From positions 62,001-126,000 of the forward strand of contig NZ_FNPW01000013.1 in assembly GCF_900107395.1 (NCBI RefSeq): a stretch of DNA of 64,000 nt, read 5' to 3'. Origin of the DNA: Pseudomonas sp. NFIX28 (GTDB taxonomy: Bacteria > Pseudomonadota > Gammaproteobacteria > Pseudomonadales > Pseudomonadaceae). Position numbers and translations under genes: made by a program. Positions within the stretch are counted from its first letter, which is position 1; every line of letters begins with the position of its first letter. Positions 23,534-32,043 of this stretch are shown here, in pieces. Below the pieces are notes generated by a model, which was not told where the DNA came from, searched no databases, and saw only the letters and a list, made by a program, of their open reading frames with translations.

Positions 23534-25021
23534 TTACACCGGCGTCTTGGCCGTCGCGGTTCGCGGGTTGCCCATGCTGCACAGGCCGTAATAGAGCAAG
23601 CCGCCCAGCGCCGAGCCGGTGAACCAGCCGTAGCTGTAGAACCAGCTGAACAGGTCGCTGCCCAGCGACAGCAGCGTCAGCGCCACCGGCACGCCAAAGG
23701 CGATGAAACCGTTGAAGTTCCACGCCGGGTAAACGTCGTCGCGGTACAGCCCGGCCAGGTCCAGGCGCTGTTTCTTGATGATGAAATAGTCCACCACCAT
23801 GATCCCGGCGATGGGCCCCAGCAGGCTGGAGTAACCCAGCAGCCAGTTGGAATACACGGTTTCCAGGCTGACCTCCGAGACCAGCAGGCCGAGCTTTTTC
23901 AGCAGCTCATGTGCCATCAGCGCCAGGCCGACAAGCCCGGTGAGGATCACTGCCTTGGTGCGGCCGATCAGCTTGGGCGCGATGTTCTGGAAGTCGTTGG
24001 TCGGCGAGACGATATTCGCTGCGGTGTTGGTCGAGAGCGTGGCGATGATGATCAGCGCCATGGCCAGGGCCACCCAGCCGGGGCTCTGGATATGGCCGAT
24101 CAGGCTCACCGGGTCGGAGACGGTGACGCCCACCAGCTTCACCGAGGCGGCGGTCATCACCACCCCGAGCGCGGCGAACAGGAACATGGTCAGCGGCAGG
24201 CCGAAAATCTGCCCGAGGATCTGGTCCTTCTGGCTTTTCGCGTAGCGGCTGAAGTCCGGGATATTCAGCGACAAGGTGGCCCAGAACCCGACCATCGCCG
24301 TCAGCCCGGCAAAGAAGTAGCTGTAGACGCTGGCGCCTTCCGGACGCTTGGGCGGTTGCGCCAGCAGCTCGCTCAGCGACACGTTGGGCAGCGCCCACAC
24401 CAGCAGCCCCGCGCCCACCAAAACCAGCAAGGGCGCCGACAGGGTTTCCAGCCATTTGATCGACTCGGCGCCGCGCAGCACCACCCACAGGTTGAGGGTC
24501 CAGAACAGCATGAAGCCGATCACCTCGCCGGTGCCGCCCAGGGCTTTCCAGCCCTCGAAGATCGAACCGAGGAACAGGTGGATCGCCAGGCCGCCGAACA
24601 TGGTCTGGATGCCGAACCAGCCGCAGGCCACCAGGGCGCGGATCAGGCACGGCACGTTGGAGCCGATGACGCCGAAGGACGAACGCAGCAGCACCGGGAA
24701 CGGAATGCCGTACTTGGTGCCGGCAAAAGCGTTGAGGGTCAGGGGGACCAGCACCACGATATTGGCCAGCAGGATCGCCAACAGCGCCTCGCCCACCGTC
24801 AGCCCGAAATAGGCGGTGAGCACGCCGCCCAGGGTGTAGGTCGGCACGCAGATCGACATGCCGACCCACAGCGCGGTGATGTGCCATTTGTTCCAGGTGC
24901 GATCGGCGACCTTGGTCGGCGCGATATCGTGGTTGTAACGCGGGCTGTCGAGCACGTCGCTGCCGGCGTCCAGCTCGTACAGGCCGGCACGCTCGGTCAC
25001 TTGGGATCTGTTCTGTTGCAT
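23534..25021 (-). CDS. NCS1-family nucleobase/hydantoin permease
   Basis: A 495-residue integral membrane protein with about 12 helices. NCS1 features include N-x-W-H-I-T-A-L-W-V-G-M-S near the first helix, the G-x-N-V-P-C-L-I-R-A-L-V-A-C-G-W-F-G-I-Q segment in helix 3, and N-I-P-D-F-S-R-Y-A in the central region. It should import uracil, thymine, dihydropyrimidines or hydantoin with H+ or Na+. I favour ATG 25021 (GTGGAG upstream); ATG 25057 and a TTG before it lack a ribosome site. It is divergent from the dihydropyrimidinase gene and shares a long regulatory region with it. Confidence 0.9.
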   Translation of the reverse strand: MQQNRSQVTERAGLYELDAGSDVLDSPRYNHDIAPTKVADRTWNKWHITALWVGMSICVPTYTLGGVLTAYFGLTVGEALLAILLANIVVLVPLTLNAFAGTKYGIPFPVLLRSSFGVIGSNVPCLIRALVACGWFGIQTMFGGLAIHLFLGSIFEGWKALGGTGEVIGFMLFWTLNLWVVLRGAESIKWLETLSAPLLVLVGAGLLVWALPNVSLSELLAQPPKRPEGASVYSYFFAGLTAMVGFWATLSLNIPDFSRYAKSQKDQILGQIFGLPLTMFLFAALGVVMTAASVKLVGVTVSDPVSLIGHIQSPGWVALAMALIIIATLSTNTAANIVSPTNDFQNIAPKLIGRTKAVILTGLVGLALMAHELLKKLGLLVSEVSLETVYSNWLLGYSSLLGPIAGIMVVDYFIIKKQRLDLAGLYRDDVYPAWNFNGFIAFGVPVALTLLSLGSDLFSWFYSYGWFTGSALGGLLYYGLCSMGNPRTATAKTPV

Positions 25022-25421
25022 GGCCGCTCCACTGTTCTTCTGATTATTTTTGCTCATCAAGCGGATGGGCGAACGGGCCGCGCACCCGGCGATGGCCGGA
25101 GAACTTACGACTTTTACCGACCGGCCACCCTGTCGACGGCGGCACTCAATAAGCGTGCCGGCTTGCCCGTCGACCGTGTTCCACGGTCGGTAAAATCCAT
25201 GTAAACAACTGATGTTTCTTCAGTTTTATTTGAACAACTTCCTGCTCCGAATAACTTGCCGGTTCACTCAGGCCGAATGCCGGGCAAGTTGTCCATCGGG
25301 TCAGGACTCAATCTGGTGCACGCAAACTTTTTTCAAACTTTTGTATGGGGCCACAGGCCTCCTTCAAGCGGCTGATTTCACATAGAAAATCTTGCTCATA
25401 TTTCGATCCTGTCAAGTGCGT

Positions 25422-25449
25422 CAAAATGGTGAAAGGCTGCACCATTTTG
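25422..25449. promoter_or_regulatory. Inverted repeat CAAAATGGTG-N8-CACCATTTTG (probable operator)
   Basis: Perfect ten-base arms, centred about 210 bases before the dihydropyrimidinase start and 415 bases from the permease start, in the AT-rich divergent region (25022-25645). Two-fold symmetry fits a dimeric regulator such as the RutR-like TetR encoded at 30284-30904, but no binding site of that protein is known here. Confidence 0.6.
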
Positions 25450-25544
25450 CGGATTTTCGCTTTAAATCCTTATATTTCAATGACTTGATATCGATATAAG
25501 CTTATAAAAAATAATCTTGCCGATTGATTGAACACCAGCTAGTT

Positions 25545-25574
25545 TTTATTCCTGACACCGCTGACAGGAATAAA
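25545..25574. promoter_or_regulatory. Inverted repeat TTTATTCCTG-N10-CAGGAATAAA
   Basis: A second perfect ten-base dyad, 71 bases before the dihydropyrimidinase start. It could be an operator or a hairpin in the 5' untranslated region. A third, smaller one (ACCGGC-ataa-GCCGGT, 25609-25624) sits directly ahead of the ribosome site. Confidence 0.55.
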
Positions 25575-25645
25575 CATTCCGCAGCATGTTGATTACAAAA
25601 ACACTAGAACCGGCATAAGCCGGTCATGCCTGCGAGGAACTCGGA

Positions 25646-27082
25646 ATGTCTCTGTTGATCCGTGGCGCCACCGTTATTACCCATGATGAAAGTTATAAAG
25701 CCGATGTGCTGTGCGCCGACGGCGTGATCAAGGCCATCGGCCAGAATCTGGACCCCGCAGGCTGCGAAGTGCTCGACGGCAGTGGCCAATACCTGATGCC
25801 CGGCGGCATCGATCCCCACACCCACATGCAACTGCCCTTCATGGGCACCGTGGCCAGCGAAGACTTCTTCAGCGGCACCGCGGCGGGCCTGGCGGGCGGC
25901 ACCACTTCGATCATCGACTTCGTGATTCCCAACCCGCAGCAATCGCTGCTGGAGGCTTTTCACCAGTGGCGCGGCTGGGCCGAGAAGGCGGCTTCGGACT
26001 ACGGCTTTCACGTGGCCATTACCTGGTGGAGCGAGCAGGTGCGCGAGGAAATGGCCGAGCTGGTGAACCAGCACGGGGTCAACAGCTTCAAGCATTTCAT
26101 GGCCTACAAGAACGCGATCATGGCCGCCGACGACACCCTGGTGGCGAGCTTCGAACGCTGCCTGGAACTCGGCGCGGTGCCGACGGTGCACGCGGAGAAC
26201 GGCGAGCTGGTCTACCACCTGCAACGCAAGCTGCTGGCCCAGGGCATCACCGGGCCGGAAGCGCATCCGCTGTCGCGCCCCTCTCAGGTTGAAGGCGAAG
26301 CCGCCAGCCGGGCCATCCGCATTGCCGAAACCCTGGGCACGCCGCTGTATCTGGTGCATGTCTCGACCCAGGAGGCCCTGGATGAAATCACCTACGCCCG
26401 CGGCAAGGGCCAGCCGGTGTACGGCGAAGTGCTGGCCGGGCACCTGCTGCTGGACGACAGCGTGTACCGCCACCCGGACTGGCAGACCGCCGCCGGCTAC
26501 GTGATGAGCCCGCCCTTCCGCCCGCGCGGCCATCAGGAGGCGCTGTGGCATGGCCTGCAGTCGGGCAACCTGCACACCACCGCCACCGACCACTGCTGCT
26601 TCTGCGCAGAGCAGAAAGCCGCCGGCCGCGACGATTTCAGCAAGATCCCCAACGGCACCGCCGGCATCGAAGACCGCATGGCCGTGCTCTGGGACGAAGG
26701 AGTGAACAGCGGGCGCCTGTCGATGCAGGACTTCGTCGCCCTGACCTCCACCAACGCCGCGAAGATCTTCAACCTCTACCCACGCAAGGGCGCGATCCGC
26801 GTCGGCGCCGATGCCGACCTGGTGCTCTGGGACCCGCAAGGCAGCCGCACCATCTCCGCCAAGACCCACCACCAGCAGGTGGACTTCAACATCTTCGAAG
26901 GCAAGACCGTGCGCGGCGTGCCCAGCCACACCATCAGCCAGGGCAAGCTGGTCTGGGCCGACGGCGACCTGCGCGCCGAACGCGGTGCCGGCCGCTACAT
27001 CGAGCGCCCGGCCTACCCGGCGGTGTTCGACCTGCTGAGCAAACGCGCCGAGGCGCACAAACCAACCGCCGTCAAACGCTGA
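25646..27082 (+). CDS. Dihydropyrimidinase (D-hydantoinase)
   Basis: A 478-residue cyclic amidohydrolase with a TIM barrel and two zinc ions. D-P-H-T-H gives H58 and H60, K149 in S-F-K-H-F-M is the carboxylated lysine bridging the metals, and later V-H-A-E-N, V-H-V-S and T-D-H-C complete the site. It opens dihydrouracil/dihydrothymine to N-carbamoyl-beta-amino acids, which the amidohydrolase at 22119-23393 then cleaves. GAGGA lies ten bases before the ATG. It is followed by a REP doublet and then preT-preA on the same strand. Confidence 0.93.
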   Translation: MSLLIRGATVITHDESYKADVLCADGVIKAIGQNLDPAGCEVLDGSGQYLMPGGIDPHTHMQLPFMGTVASEDFFSGTAAGLAGGTTSIIDFVIPNPQQSLLEAFHQWRGWAEKAASDYGFHVAITWWSEQVREEMAELVNQHGVNSFKHFMAYKNAIMAADDTLVASFERCLELGAVPTVHAENGELVYHLQRKLLAQGITGPEAHPLSRPSQVEGEAASRAIRIAETLGTPLYLVHVSTQEALDEITYARGKGQPVYGEVLAGHLLLDDSVYRHPDWQTAAGYVMSPPFRPRGHQEALWHGLQSGNLHTTATDHCCFCAEQKAAGRDDFSKIPNGTAGIEDRMAVLWDEGVNSGRLSMQDFVALTSTNAAKIFNLYPRKGAIRVGADADLVLWDPQGSRTISAKTHHQQVDFNIFEGKTVRGVPSHTISQGKLVWADGDLRAERGAGRYIERPAYPAVFDLLSKRAEAHKPTAVKR

Positions 27083-27147
27083 ACCCGACGACCCGAGATC
27101 CCTGCGATCCCGGTGATCCACGTGATCCCGCGGTCCCTGCGATCCCT

Positions 27148-27294
27148 GTAGCCGCTGCCGAGCACTAGCGAGGCTGCGATCGGCAACGCAGTTGCCGCAA
27201 AACCTGAATCCGCGATGCATCAGGTTGCATGGGTTGTCCGGGTGGCGGCCGCTTCGCGCCCGATCGCAGCCTCGCTGCGCTCGGCAGCGGCTAC
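27148..27294. repeat. REP doublet inside the pyrimidine operon
   Basis: gtagccgctgccgagcacta at 27148 is matched by the inverted gctcggcagcggctac ending at 27294, with gcggccgcttcgcgcccgat in between. The 285-base gap between dihydropyrimidinase and PreT holds this and no gene. Confidence 0.85.
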
Positions 27295-27367
27295 AACGAC
27301 AGCCACAGCTTCGTTGTGAAAACAATGCCCGCCAGAGGCACCGATAAAAAACCGTGAGGCCAAAACC

Positions 27368-28735
27368 GTGATCAAGACCCTGAACCACTTGCCCCACCCC
27401 CATGAGGATGGCGCCACCCTCGCCGGCCATTTCAGCGACCTGGCGCCGCCGCTCAACGACCGCCAGGCGCACCTGGAAGCTTCGCGCTGCCTGTATTGCT
27501 ACGACGCGCCGTGCGTCAACGCCTGCCCCAGCGAGATCGACATTCCCTCGTTCATCCGCCATATCCACACCGACAACGTCCAGGGCGCGGCGCAGAAAAT
27601 TCTCTCGGCCAACATCCTCGGCGGCAGCTGCGCGCGGGTATGCCCCACGGAGATCCTTTGCCAGCAGGCCTGCGTGCGCAACAACGCCCACGAATGCGCG
27701 CCGGTGCTGATCGGCCTGTTGCAGCGCTACGCGGTGGACAACGCGCACTTCAGCCAGCACCCGTTCCAGCGCGAAGCCGCCAGCGGCAAGCGCATCGCCG
27801 TGGTCGGCGCTGGCCCGGCGGGCCTGGCGTGCGCCCACCGCTGCGCCATGCACGGCCATGACGTGGTGATTTTCGAGGCCCGGGAAAAAGCCGGCGGCCT
27901 CAACGAATACGGGATCGCCAAGTACAAGCTGGTGGACGACTTCGCACAGAAGGAGCTGGACTTCCTGCTGCAGATCGGCGGCATCGAGATCCGCCACGGG
28001 CACAAACTCGGCGACAACCTGAGCCTCACCGAGCTGCACCAGCAGTTCGACGCGGTGTTCCTCGGCCTGGGCCTGGCCGCCAGCAAACAGCTGGGCCTGC
28101 CCCATGAGGACGCCCCCGGCCTGCTGGCCGCCACCGACTACATCCGCGAGCTGCGCCAGGCCGACAACCTTGCGCAACTGCCCCTGGCCGACCGCTGCAT
28201 CGTCCTTGGCGCCGGCAATACCGCGATCGACATGGCGGTGCAAATGGCCCGGCTCGGCGCCCACGATGTCAACCTGGTGTACCGCCGCGGCATCGAGGAC
28301 ATGGGCGCGACTCGCCATGAGCAAGACATTGCCAAGGCCAATCAGGTGCGCCTGCTGACCTGGGCTGCGCCCGAAGAGGTGCTGCTCAACGCCGAGGGCC
28401 AGGTGCGCGGCATGCGCTTCGCCCGCACGCGGCTGGTGGAGGGCCGCCTGCAAACCACCGGGGAGACCTTCGAACTGGCCGCCGACGCGATCTTCAAGGC
28501 CATCGGCCAGGCATTCGACGGCGCCGCCCTGAGCGACCCACTGGCCCGCGAGCTCAAGCGCGCTGGCGAGCGCATCGAAGTCGACGAACAGCTGCGCACC
28601 AGCATCCCCGGGGTGTATGCCGGCGGCGACTGCGTCAGCCTTGGCCAAGACCTCACCGTCCAGGCCGTGCAACACGGCAAGCGGGCCGCCGAAGCCATGC
28701 ATGCCCAACTCATGCTCAACGTGGAGGCTGCGTAA
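27368..28735 (+). CDS. preT: Dihydropyrimidine dehydrogenase, FAD/NAD subunit (PreT)
   Basis: A 455-residue flavoprotein of the glutamate-synthase small-subunit type. Eight N-terminal cysteines (C-L-Y-C-Y-D-A-P-C-x-x-A-C-P, then C-A-R-V-C-P and C-Q-Q-A-C) bind two [4Fe-4S] clusters. V-V-G-A-G-P-A-G-L-A (about 145-154) binds FAD, and V-L-G-A-G-N-T-A-I-D binds NAD(P)H. It passes electrons to PreA, which reduces uracil or thymine. It starts with GTG at 27368. The stop TAA touches the preA start directly, so the two subunits are made together. It starts the catabolic route with dihydropyrimidinase and the amidohydrolase. Confidence 0.93.
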   Translation: MIKTLNHLPHPHEDGATLAGHFSDLAPPLNDRQAHLEASRCLYCYDAPCVNACPSEIDIPSFIRHIHTDNVQGAAQKILSANILGGSCARVCPTEILCQQACVRNNAHECAPVLIGLLQRYAVDNAHFSQHPFQREAASGKRIAVVGAGPAGLACAHRCAMHGHDVVIFEAREKAGGLNEYGIAKYKLVDDFAQKELDFLLQIGGIEIRHGHKLGDNLSLTELHQQFDAVFLGLGLAASKQLGLPHEDAPGLLAATDYIRELRQADNLAQLPLADRCIVLGAGNTAIDMAVQMARLGAHDVNLVYRRGIEDMGATRHEQDIAKANQVRLLTWAAPEEVLLNAEGQVRGMRFARTRLVEGRLQTTGETFELAADAIFKAIGQAFDGAALSDPLARELKRAGERIEVDEQLRTSIPGVYAGGDCVSLGQDLTVQAVQHGKRAAEAMHAQLMLNVEAA

Positions 28736-30010
28736 ATGGCCGATTTGTCGATTGTGTTCGCCGGTATCAAAGCCCCCAACCCGTTCTGGCTGGCCTCCGC
28801 GCCGCCGACCGACAAAGCCTACAACGTGGTCCGCGCCTTCGAGGCTGGCTGGGGTGGCGTGGTCTGGAAAACCCTGGGCGAGGACCCGGCGGCGGTCAAC
28901 GTCTCGTCGCGCTACTCGGCGCATTTTGGCGCCAACCGCGAAGTGCTGGGCATCAACAATATCGAACTGATCACCGACCGCTCCCTGGAGATCAACCTCA
29001 GGGAAATCACCCAGGTCAAGAAGGACTGGCCGGACCGTGCGCTGATCGTGTCGCTGATGGTGCCTTGCGTCGAGGAGTCGTGGAAAAACATCCTGCCGCT
29101 GGTGGAAGCCACCGGCGCCGACGGCATCGAGCTGAATTTCGGCTGCCCCCACGGCATGCCGGAGCGCGGCATGGGCGCGGCGGTCGGCCAGGTGCCGGAG
29201 TACGTCGAGCAGGTTACCCGCTGGTGCAAGACCTATTGCTCGCTGCCGGTGATCGTCAAGCTGACGCCGAACATCACCGACATCCGCATGGCCGCTCGCG
29301 CCGCCCATCGCGGCGGCGCCGACGCGGTGTCGCTGATCAATACCATCAACTCGATCACCAGCGTCGACCTTGAGCGCATGGTGGCCAACCCGATGGTCGG
29401 CAGCCAGAGCACCCACGGCGGCTACTGCGGCTCGGCGGTCAAGCCGATTGCCCTGAACATGGTCGCCGAGATCGCCCGCGACCCGCAGACCCGGGGCCTG
29501 CCGATCTGCGGTATCGGCGGCATCGGCACCTGGCGCGATGCCGCGGAATTCGTCGCCCTGGGCTGCGGCGCGGTGCAGGTGTGCACGGCGGCGATGCTGC
29601 ATGGCTTTCGCATTGTCGAGGAGATGAAGGACGGCCTGTCGCGGTGGATGGACAGCCAGGGTTATCACAGCCTGCAGGACTTCTCCGGGCGCGCGGTGGG
29701 CAACACCACCGACTGGAAGTACCTGGATATCAACTACCAGGTGATCGCCAAGATCGACCAGGACGCCTGCATCGGCTGCGGCCGCTGCCATATCGCCTGC
29801 GAAGACACCTCGCACCAGGCCATCGCCAGCCTCAAGCAGGCCGACGGCACGCATAAATACGAAGTGATCGACGCCGAATGCGTGGGCTGCAACCTGTGCC
29901 AGATCACCTGCCCGGTGCAGGACTGCATCGAGATGGTGCCCCAGGACACCGGCAAGCCGTTCCTCGACTGGCAGCACGACCCGCGCAATCCGTATCGCGA
30001 GGCGGTTTAG
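28736..30010 (+). CDS. preA: Dihydropyrimidine dehydrogenase, FMN/FeS subunit (PreA)
   Basis: A 424-residue protein. The N-terminal 300 residues form a dihydroorotate-dehydrogenase-like FMN barrel (N-F-G-C-P-H-G-M, K-L-T-P-N-I, C-G-I-G-G-I). The C-terminal ferredoxin-like part has two cysteine motifs, C-I-G-C-G-R-C-H-I-A-C and C-V-G-C-N-L-C-Q-I-T-C-P-V-Q-D-C, for [4Fe-4S] clusters. It reduces uracil and thymine at C5-C6 with electrons from PreT. No gap separates it from preT. The genes downstream are convergent and separated by REPs. Confidence 0.94.
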   Translation: MADLSIVFAGIKAPNPFWLASAPPTDKAYNVVRAFEAGWGGVVWKTLGEDPAAVNVSSRYSAHFGANREVLGINNIELITDRSLEINLREITQVKKDWPDRALIVSLMVPCVEESWKNILPLVEATGADGIELNFGCPHGMPERGMGAAVGQVPEYVEQVTRWCKTYCSLPVIVKLTPNITDIRMAARAAHRGGADAVSLINTINSITSVDLERMVANPMVGSQSTHGGYCGSAVKPIALNMVAEIARDPQTRGLPICGIGGIGTWRDAAEFVALGCGAVQVCTAAMLHGFRIVEEMKDGLSRWMDSQGYHSLQDFSGRAVGNTTDWKYLDINYQVIAKIDQDACIGCGRCHIACEDTSHQAIASLKQADGTHKYEVIDAECVGCNLCQITCPVQDCIEMVPQDTGKPFLDWQHDPRNPYREAV

Positions 30011-30038
30011 GCCCGGCGCAGAGCACGCCGACGCTTTC

Positions 30039-30266
30039 GCGGGCAAGCCTCGCTCCTACGGCATGCACCTGTAGGAGCGAGGCTTGCCCGCGATAAACGT
30101 AAACGTTGACGCCTACCCCCGTAGCCGCTGCCGAGCCCGCGAGGCTGCGATCGGCAACGCAGTGGCCGCAAAACCTGAATCCGCGGTGTGTCAGGTCTTG
30201 TGCGTTATCCGGGGTTGCGGCCGCTTCGCGACCGTTCGCAGCCTCGCTGCGCTCGGCAGCGGCTAC
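30039..30266. repeat. Two REP structures between preA and the TetR gene
   Basis: Opposed copies of the second family (cgcgggcaagcctcgctcctacg at 30038-30060 and gtaggagcgaggcttgcccgcg at 30072-30093) form a large hairpin. Next comes a doublet of the first family (30121-30266) whose inner part repeats the one at 27148-27294 (gcaaaacctgaatccgcg and the tcaggtt segment). They sit between convergent genes, where a bidirectional terminator is expected. Confidence 0.85.
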
Positions 30267-30283
30267 ACGCGGACGCTGCCGTA

Positions 30284-30904
30284 TCAGGGTTCCAGGCCAA
30301 TACCGCGCAGGATGACGCTGGTCACGGTCTGCACGGCCTTTTCGAACTGCATGTCCGACAGTGGCTGGTGGTCGTTGAGGATCATGATCTGGTGGTCGAA
30401 GTCGGCGTAATGCTGGGTCGAGGCCCAGATCATGTACAGCAGGCTCGAGGGTTCCACCGGCAGGATGCGCTGGTCTTCGACCCACTGGCGGATCTTCGCT
30501 TCCTTCATCTTCGCCCAGTCGTACAGGCTGGCATCCAGCGCCTCGCCCAGGGTCGGCGCGCCGTGGATGATTTCGTTGGCCCAGACTTTCGAGCCATGGG
30601 GCCGGCTGCGCGAATGGTTCATCTTGGCTCGGATATAACTGCTGAGCACCACCCGTGGGTCGTCGAACCTCTCGAAGCACAGCGCGTCCTGTTTCCACAG
30701 TTCCAGCAGCTCCAGCAGCACCGCGCTGTACAGCTCGCTCTTGGTGCTGAAGTAGTAATGCAGGTTGGAACGCGGCAATTGCACCTCGGCGGCGATATCG
30801 GCCATGGCCGTGCCGCTGAAACCCTTTTCGGCGAACACCTTTTCCGCCGCCAGGAGGATTTTCTCGACGTTGCTGCGACGGATCTCGATCTTGTGATTGC
30901 CCAT
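30284..30904 (-). CDS. TetR-family regulator, RutR-like
   Basis: A 206-residue repressor. N-terminal helix-turn-helix with A-A-E-K-V-F-A-E-K-G-F-S-G-T-A-M-A-D-I-A (about 20-40) and L-P-R-S-N-L-H-Y-Y-F. The C-terminal domain (H-G-S-K-V-W-A-N-E-I, W-A-S-T-Q-H-Y-A-D-F) is the YcdC/RutR ligand domain, which in E. coli RutR binds uracil. ATG 30904 has GGGAG before it; 29 extra upstream codons are rejected. It stands next to the pyrimidine operon, so it most likely controls it. The order resembles the PA0436-PA0444 region of P. aeruginosa as I remember it. Confidence 0.85.
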   Translation of the reverse strand: MGNHKIEIRRSNVEKILLAAEKVFAEKGFSGTAMADIAAEVQLPRSNLHYYFSTKSELYSAVLLELLELWKQDALCFERFDDPRVVLSSYIRAKMNHSRSRPHGSKVWANEIIHGAPTLGEALDASLYDWAKMKEAKIRQWVEDQRILPVEPSSLLYMIWASTQHYADFDHQIMILNDHQPLSDMQFEKAVQTVTSVILRGIGLEP

Positions 30905-31143
30905 AAGGGCTCCCTGAAAACAGTCTGCTGCAAGACTACCATCGGCCTTCGTACAAAAACGAAACTTCCTGCGCCCGACTTTCCCCGGCAAAACCGATTG
31001 GTTAGGATCCCTCCCGCCTTATTCCCGGGCACCTGAAGTGTTCCGTCCAGGCGTTGATTCGCGACACGGACATGCAGGCAGGACTTTCGCCGCCGAACCC
31101 AGAGCGTTTCGGCCATCCTGCAACGCCGCTATGGAGCTTATCC

Positions 31144-31584
31144 ATGAACATTCGCAAACGCCGGGCCACGGACGATCCGCAGCTCGCCGCCCTGTGGGAA
31201 CGCTCGGTACGGGCCACCCACGACTTTATCGCCGAAGACGACATCCAGCTGCTCTACCCCCTGGTGCGCGACACCTACCTGCCGGCCCTCGAAGCCTGGT
31301 TGCTGGAGGATGCCGACGGCACCCCGGCCGGCTTTATCGCTACCGCCGGCGACAAGGTGGAAATGCTGTTTATCGAGCCGACCCGCCGTGGCCAGGGCGT
31401 CGGCCGGCAACTGCTCGACCATGTGCGCAGCCGGCAGCCGCGGCTCAGCGTCGACGTCAACGAACAGAACCCCCAGGCCCATGGTTTTTATCGGCACTAC
31501 GGTTTCGAAGACATCGGTCGTTCGGCAACCGACGGCCAGGGCCGGCCGTTCCCGATCATCCATATGCGCCTGAAAAGCGCTTGA
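31144..31584 (+). CDS. GNAT-family N-acetyltransferase (YjaB-like)
   Basis: A 146-residue acetyltransferase. It has the YjaB pattern: R-A-T-H-D-F-I near residue 25, the acetyl-CoA loop R-R-G-Q-G-V-G-R-Q-L-L (about 83-93), and N-P-Q-A-H-G-F-Y-R-H-Y-G-F. ATG 31144 follows TGGAG; a frame starting at 31054 is rejected. It is divergent from the TetR gene and followed by copC after 93 bases. The substrate is unknown. Confidence 0.85.
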   Translation: MNIRKRRATDDPQLAALWERSVRATHDFIAEDDIQLLYPLVRDTYLPALEAWLLEDADGTPAGFIATAGDKVEMLFIEPTRRGQGVGRQLLDHVRSRQPRLSVDVNEQNPQAHGFYRHYGFEDIGRSATDGQGRPFPIIHMRLKSA

Positions 31585-31677
31585 ACAGTGCGCCGATGTT
31601 TCATCCAGCGACCCGGCCGCGGTCCTTATACTCATCGGCGCATCGACTACCCGACACTCATTGAACAGGTATTTCCC

Positions 31678-32040
31678 ATGCTGAAAAAACTGCTGACCAC
31701 CAGCACCCTGCTGGCCTCTCTCGTCGCCGCCTCCTCGGCCTTCGCCCACGCCCACCTGCAAAGCCAGGTCCCGGCCGCCGACAGCACGGTGAGCGCGCCG
31801 AGCGAGTTGCGCCTGGTGTTCTCCGAAGGCGTCGAGGCGGCCTTCACTAAAGTCAGCCTGAGCAAGGATGGCGCGGCGGTCGCCGTCAAGGCCCTGGCCA
31901 CCGAAGGCGCGGACAAGAAGACCCTGGTCGTGACCCCGGCGGCGCCGCTGGCGGCGGGCGCCTACAAGGTCGAGTGGCACGCGGTGTCGGTGGACACCCA
32001 CAAGAGTGAAGGCAGCTACGGCTTCAAGGTCGGCCAGTAA
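31678..32040 (+). CDS. copC: CopC-family periplasmic copper-binding protein
   Basis: A 120-residue exported protein. The signal peptide ends at about residue 22 (S-S-A-F-A, then H-A-H-L-Q), so the mature protein begins with His, the N-terminal Cu(II) ligand of CopC. Further copper-site elements are the D/E around L-R-L-V-F-S-E-G and V-D-T-H-K-S-E-G near the end. It delivers copper to the membrane protein CopD, encoded three bases downstream. The start at 31678 is the only one that gives an intact signal peptide. Confidence 0.9.
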   Translation: MLKKLLTTSTLLASLVAASSAFAHAHLQSQVPAADSTVSAPSELRLVFSEGVEAAFTKVSLSKDGAAVAVKALATEGADKKTLVVTPAAPLAAGAYKVEWHAVSVDTHKSEGSYGFKVGQ

Positions 32041-32043
32041 CCG

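Noticed and set aside
22035..23591. Forward 518-codon frame opposite the amidohydrolase
   Set aside because: Antisense to a gene with complete M20-family motifs. It begins inside REP sequence.
25604..30046. A 1480-codon open frame on the reverse strand across the dihydropyrimidinase, PreT and PreA genes
   Set aside because: It is antisense to three clear enzymes and reflects the high GC at third positions. The translation has no recognisable domain and runs through a REP doublet.
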